64,000 nucleotides of DNA, from positions 1,426,001-1,490,000 of the forward strand of contig NZ_FSRK01000001.1 in the NCBI RefSeq assembly GCF_900141765.1. Direction: 5' to 3'. The position numbers and the translations under genes were made by a program. This DNA is from Epilithonimonas zeae (lineage in GTDB: Bacteria > Bacteroidota > Bacteroidia > Flavobacteriales > Weeksellaceae). Of this stretch, positions 60,229 through 64,000 are shown piece after piece. Below the pieces are notes generated by a model. The model searched no databases. It was not told the origin of the DNA and saw nothing but the letters and a program-made list of their open reading frames with translations. The first letter of the stretch is position 1; each line of letters starts with the position of its first letter.

Positions 60229-62739
60229 TTAATGGTCTTTTGTATTCGATTTGATTCTCTTGAGAGAAATCCGCTTGATGGCATGTTCAACATTGCCATC
60301 AAGTTCTGATGCAAGATTCATCACTTCCATCTTTTCTGTTTCTTCAGTGGTATAAGCCAGATATTCTTCGGTAGAAACTTCGGTTGCATAGACTGCAGAG
60401 TGCGTTCCGCCCAGCCCAATCCATACTTCTTTGTACAGTCTTCTCGGATCGTTGTTCATATTAATCGACAACACCTGAGATTTTTCCTTGTCAGTCAATC
60501 CCAGCATTGCCTGAATGTCGTCGAACTTGTTCATATACTTACGCTGATCAAGAAGAATCTTACAGTCTGAATTGTTGATGATACTTTCCTTTACAATCGG
60601 TGACTGTATGATATCATCGACTTCCTGAGTCACCACAATGGCTTCCCCAAAGAATTTTCTTACTGTCTTGAAAAGATATTTGATGTATTCTGCCATACCC
60701 TCCTTAGCGATCGCTTTCCACGCTTCTTCGATGAGGATCAGCTTTCTGATTCCTTTGAGTCTTCGCATTTTATTGATGAAGACTTCCATAATGATAATGG
60801 TCACAATGGGAAACAGAATCTTATGATCTTTAATCGCATCGATTTCAAAAACGATGAAACGTTTGGATAACAAGTCCAGCTGCTTTTCTGAATTGAGCAG
60901 ATAGTCATATTCACCTCCTCTGTAGTAAGGTTCCAGCACATTAAGGAAGTTGGCAATATCAAAGTCTTTTTCCCTGACTTTCTTCTGCTCCAATACTTTC
61001 TGATAATCATCTTTCACATAATCATAAAAGCCATTAAAAGAAGGATGCTCTTCATTGGATTTAATCTTCTCAATGTATCCGCTGACGGCATTGGACAATG
61101 CTACTTCCTCGGAACGGGTTGGTGGTTCGTCATCTCTTTTCCAAAGTGTCAGAATTAAGGTTTTGATACTCTCCCTTTTTTCAATGTCAAAGACGCCGTC
61201 ATCGGTATAGAATGGATTGAAGGCAATGGGATTGTCTTCGGTATAGGTAAAATAAACCCCATCCTCACCTTTCGTTTTTCCCTTAATCAGTTCACACAAT
61301 CCCTGATAGGAATTTCCGGTATCGACTAATAGTACGTGAGCGCCCTGTTCATAATACTGTCGTACCATATGGTTCGTGAAAAAAGATTTTCCGCTTCCTG
61401 AAGGTCCGAGAATAAATTTATTTCTGTTCGTAATAATTCCCTGTTTCATCGGCAGGTCTGAAATATCAAGATGAATCGGTTTTCCCGTGAGACGGTCTGC
61501 CATCTTAATCCCAAATGGTGATGGTGAATCCTGATAGTTGGTTTCTTCGGTGAAAAAACATAAAGCAGGTTCGATGAATGTGTAAAAACTTTCTTCGCTT
61601 GGAAAATCTCCTGCATTGCCTGGGATTCCTGCCCAATATAGAGTGGCTGTATCCGTGGTATTATGGCGGGGTTTACATTCCATTAAGGCTAAAGCACTGC
61701 CTGTATCATTTTTCAGCTGCTTGAGCTCAGCAGGATTATCAGACCAGGACATCACATTGAAATGAGCACGAATCGATTGCAGACCATAAGAATGGGCTTC
61801 ATTCAGATATTTCTCAATCCATTCTTTATTGATCTGATTGGCTCTGCTGTATCTCGCCAGTGAATGCATATTCCTTGCGGATTTTTCAAACTGGCGAAGG
61901 TTCTCATCACTGTTGTCAATAAACAGATACTGATTGTAAATATGATTACAGCTTAGCAGAAGCCCTACCGGAGAAGCAAATGACAGAAGACAGTCACTTC
62001 GGTCAGTACTTAGCTTTTCATAACGGCTGTGCGATGAAACAGTACCTGGCAAATCTTCAGTATCCGACAACGTATGCATACTGATTCGGTTGTTGCCGAT
62101 TCTCATTTCCTCAGAACCTAACTTAATATCCTGTAATGATGGATGAGGTTCACGGGATAAAGTAAGATATTGTTCCAGTAATCCTGACCTTTCAGAAGTT
62201 CCTGATATTTCATCTTCAGTCATCCTTTCCAAATCTATGTAGCCACTGTCATTCATAATCCTTTCGAATTGATCGACCGCTTCAAGAAAACGACCGATGA
62301 TTTCTTTGTCCTTAATCTCTTTTGGAATCAGTTTACCTTTACATAGAGATGAAAAGTTACTCTGCATCCGCATTCTCTCTTTACTTGTTTTGGTAATAAA
62401 CAGATAGCAATAGTGATTTAGAAATGGTCGCTCATTGAAATGTCTTTCAAATGATTTGGACAAAAAACTTTGGTCTTCTCTTGACAAATCTGGGTTGTAA
62501 TTCTCTTTGATAAACCAGTCCTGCTTATGAACCATTGTATAATCAGGAAGTGTTTTGATGGCCTTGAACCAGGCGGAATGCATCGCTTCATACTCAGCAG
62601 AAGCAACGGTAAATAGTTCAGGGAGCCTCACTTTAAAGCAAACCGTTACATCTGCATCTTTTGAAATGATACAGTCATTTTCAATAGCCAGCAATGGAAA
62701 TTTGCTTTCCAAGGTGGCTGCTTTGGAAGAATTTCTCAT
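60229..62739 (-). CDS. traG: Conjugal transfer ATPase TraG (VirB4-like)
   Basis: The 836-residue ATPase drives pilus and secretion machinery assembly. The Walker A motif GPSGSGKS is at 445-452 and the Walker B region is KLILIEEAWKAIA. QEVDDIIQSPIVKESIINNS follows it. Its start overlaps the traF stop by four bases (ATGA). Confidence 0.95.
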   Translation of the reverse strand: MRNSSKAATLESKFPLLAIENDCIISKDADVTVCFKVRLPELFTVASAEYEAMHSAWFKAIKTLPDYTMVHKQDWFIKENYNPDLSREDQSFLSKSFERHFNERPFLNHYCYLFITKTSKERMRMQSNFSSLCKGKLIPKEIKDKEIIGRFLEAVDQFERIMNDSGYIDLERMTEDEISGTSERSGLLEQYLTLSREPHPSLQDIKLGSEEMRIGNNRISMHTLSDTEDLPGTVSSHSRYEKLSTDRSDCLLSFASPVGLLLSCNHIYNQYLFIDNSDENLRQFEKSARNMHSLARYSRANQINKEWIEKYLNEAHSYGLQSIRAHFNVMSWSDNPAELKQLKNDTGSALALMECKPRHNTTDTATLYWAGIPGNAGDFPSEESFYTFIEPALCFFTEETNYQDSPSPFGIKMADRLTGKPIHLDISDLPMKQGIITNRNKFILGPSGSGKSFFTNHMVRQYYEQGAHVLLVDTGNSYQGLCELIKGKTKGEDGVYFTYTEDNPIAFNPFYTDDGVFDIEKRESIKTLILTLWKRDDEPPTRSEEVALSNAVSGYIEKIKSNEEHPSFNGFYDYVKDDYQKVLEQKKVREKDFDIANFLNVLEPYYRGGEYDYLLNSEKQLDLLSKRFIVFEIDAIKDHKILFPIVTIIIMEVFINKMRRLKGIRKLILIEEAWKAIAKEGMAEYIKYLFKTVRKFFGEAIVVTQEVDDIIQSPIVKESIINNSDCKILLDQRKYMNKFDDIQAMLGLTDKEKSQVLSINMNNDPRRLYKEVWIGLGGTHSAVYATEVSTEEYLAYTTEETEKMEVMNLASELDGNVEHAIKRISLKRIKSNTKDH

Positions 62740-63068
62740 CCTTTTGCTTTTATACGGTTTGTTTTCAAGTATCGATAAATGCTCTTACGGCTGATGATGT
62801 ACTTAGGATGCTTCTTACAAGCGCCCATTTTCATCAAGCCATGTTCCCCGTATTTTCCATTCAGTGAGAAAGTCTGCCAGATTAGAAGTCCACTGCTGGC
62901 TCCTCCAAGGATAAGACAGAAGTATGTATTGACTCCTGCCATATACATAATCATCACACAAATGAGTAATCCTAATAACCCACCTGCGAATATGAATAGG
63001 TATTGTGCTTTAAGTCCCTTGAACTCTACCGTCCTTCCTATTCCTTTATTGATATGATAGGTATTCAT
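62736..63068 (-). CDS. traF: Conjugal transfer protein TraF (DUF4133)
   Basis: The protein has 110 residues from MNTYHINKGIGRTVEFKGL; the in-frame Met codons at 63116 and 63077 are less likely. Two membrane helices (about 25-60) follow. It is the VirB3-like small protein and is translationally coupled with traG. Confidence 0.9.
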   Translation of the reverse strand: MNTYHINKGIGRTVEFKGLKAQYLFIFAGGLLGLLICVMIMYMAGVNTYFCLILGGASSGLLIWQTFSLNGKYGEHGLMKMGACKKHPKYIISRKSIYRYLKTNRIKAKG

Positions 63069-63078
63069 AATTATCATT

Positions 63079-63384
63079 TTAAAGGAAGAATGAACGAAGG
63101 ATTGTCGCTGCAACAATCAGGAAGATACAGGCACCAAACCAGCTGGCAGCAGTCTTACTGGTATCAGGATCGCCGCTGCTGAATTTGTTGTAAACCTTTA
63201 CCCCACCTATTAACCCGACCACAGCACCGATTGCATAGATGAGTTGTGTCGCAGGTTCAAAATAAGAGGTGACCATCTGGGTTGCCTCATTGATGCCGGC
63301 AGTGCCATTACCCTGAGCTGAAAGATTAACTGCCAACATAAAAGCGACTGCTGACATCCAAATTTGAAATGTTTTTCTTTTCAT
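63079..63384 (-). CDS. traE: Conjugal transfer protein TraE (DUF4134), pilin-like
   Basis: The protein has 101 residues from MKRKTFQIWMSAVAFMLAV, with a signal peptide cleaved after LSAQ and two membrane helices (LIYAIGAVVGLIGGVKVYNK and ACIFLIVAATILRSFFL). This is the VirB2-like subunit. Another Met lies two codons upstream (63390). First gene of the visible tra operon. Confidence 0.9.
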   Translation of the reverse strand: MKRKTFQIWMSAVAFMLAVNLSAQGNGTAGINEATQMVTSYFEPATQLIYAIGAVVGLIGGVKVYNKFSSGDPDTSKTAASWFGACIFLIVAATILRSFFL

Positions 63385-63400
63385 AATCATTATTTAATTT

Positions 63401-63434
63401 GTTCTGATCTCCTGCGCTTTGCAGGATGATGAAC
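63401..63434 (-). promoter_or_regulatory. Leader hairpin upstream of traE
   Basis: TCCTGC (63410-63415) and GCAGGA (63421-63426) form a stem with loop GCTTT, extended by ATC/GAT and GTTC/GAAC around small bulges. It lies just before the traE start and may control translation or transcription of the tra genes. The gap 63391-63569 shows no other gene. Confidence 0.45.
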
Positions 63435-63569
63435 AAATCTATCGGGCACTAAGACCTAGATTTGGAGATTGGCATTTCTAAGAATTCATTGGCTATCAGT
63501 TGCTTTAAATCAGTAGTTTTTAATTGGCTTAATTTCTGTACAGGATATGACTCACCAAAAAATATTGTT

Positions 63570-63980
63570 ATGTACAAAAGATTCATTGCAGGTTTAGGCG
63601 GCGCAATTGCCTTAACTATATTACACGAGACCGTTAGAAAAAATTGTAAAAATGCACCTGAAATCAATAAGGTGGGAGAAGAAGCATTGGAGAAATCCTT
63701 AAACCAATTTGATGCAAGCGTCGATAGTCCGGATAAGCTTTACGCCGCCACATTAGTTGGTGATGTTATTGGAAACGGAATTTATTATGCTGGAGCCGCG
63801 ACAAATAAAGCCGGTTTATTATCAGGATTGGCAATGGGAGTCGGAACAGTCCTATTGCCAGGAAAGATAGGATTGGATGATACTCCTGTTGCAGAAAATA
63901 ACCAAAAGAAAATGATGACCATCGGTTACTATATATTCGGAGCGCTGGTAACCAAGCTGATTTATGACCGGATAAAATAA
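63570..63980 (+). CDS. Unknown small membrane protein divergent from traE
   Basis: The protein has 136 residues from MYKRFIAGLGGAIALTILHE; the frame is open from 63462 but the earlier part has no similarity and no good start. Three hydrophobic segments (about 5-20, 62-98 and 113-130) are separated by polar loops with many Asp and Lys residues. Not recognised. An entry-exclusion or accessory role is only a guess from its place opposite the tra operon. Confidence 0.6.
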   Translation: MYKRFIAGLGGAIALTILHETVRKNCKNAPEINKVGEEALEKSLNQFDASVDSPDKLYAATLVGDVIGNGIYYAGAATNKAGLLSGLAMGVGTVLLPGKIGLDDTPVAENNQKKMMTIGYYIFGALVTKLIYDRIK

Positions 63981-64000
63981 ATTCAAATGTTAAGCCTTAA

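Larger units (their letters stand above)
47188..64000. mobile_element. Integrative and conjugative element, partial (CTnDOT-type transfer genes)
   Basis: The unit begins at the tRNA-Arg with a large serine recombinase, and continues with a small gene, a DprA-like/PRTase pair, ssb, DUF932, two small genes, a methyltransferase and the tra operon, which runs off the right edge. The tra proteins form a Bacteroidota-type VirB-like secretion apparatus. Base use in the tra genes looks richer in G and C than in the chromosome part, judged by eye only. The right end and its relaxase, coupling protein and traA-D are not in the window. Confidence 0.88.

Overview
The window is chromosomal DNA from a member of the Bacteroidota, most likely a Chryseobacterium-like flavobacterium (Weeksellaceae). 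The signs are AT-rich intergenic DNA, -7 promoter boxes of the TAnnTTTG type, weak ribosome binding sites, a TonB-dependent receptor beside a secreted glycosidase, a C-terminal type IX secretion sorting domain, an atpDC pair, a fused E1 alpha/beta dehydrogenase, DUF4199/DUF4920/GIN-domain proteins, and a CTnDOT-type tra operon. The genus is inferred, not shown.

Positions 1-47148 look like core chromosome. First comes a secreted GH3 glycosidase with its outer-membrane receptor, divergent from a NUDIX-fold winged-helix regulator; the control region holds a perfect 15+15 bp palindrome and a weaker second site. Then follow atpD-atpC, ribF, a second GH3 enzyme (BglX type), kdsB, an aminotransferase, a phosphohexomutase, a polyprenol-type glycosyltransferase, the SRP RNA gene and a menaquinone segment (menB, a serine hydrolase, menA). 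After these lie DUF4920 and GIN-domain proteins, a cysteine-less zinc-ribbon protein, a Nif3-like protein, a RES-Xre toxin-antitoxin pair, a potassium channel, a patatin-like lipase and lpdA. An ECF-sigma operon encodes an unusual anti-sigma/plug/VWA/T9SS fusion and a DUF4139 protein. Next are a GbsR-type regulator with three membrane or redox genes, the fused branched-chain/2-oxoacid dehydrogenase E1, rnz, rdgB, a CPBP protease and a periplasmic binding lipoprotein. Hairpin repeat elements of at least three kinds lie between these genes, usually just after a stop codon.

At 47149 a tRNA-Arg(ACG) marks the left end of an integrative conjugative element that fills the rest of the window and runs off its right edge. 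The element starts with a large serine recombinase whose last codons lie inside the tRNA gene on the opposite strand. It then carries a small unknown gene and a two-gene DprA-like/phosphoribosyltransferase module that resembles the ShosTA toxin-antitoxin defence pair. Next come ssb, a DUF932 gene, two small genes, a gene-free palindrome-rich stretch and a solitary DNA adenine methyltransferase. The tra operon follows on the minus strand (E-F-G-I-J-K-L-M-N-O-Q, with no P and no H), with an unknown membrane protein divergent from traE.

How it fits together: the left part is ordinary metabolism and envelope biology. The right part is a transferable element with integration, DNA maintenance, self-protection and type IV secretion functions. 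The strongest candidates for new biology are the defence-like pair beside the recombinase, the recombinase/tRNA overlap, and the ECF operon with its chimeric anti-sigma protein.
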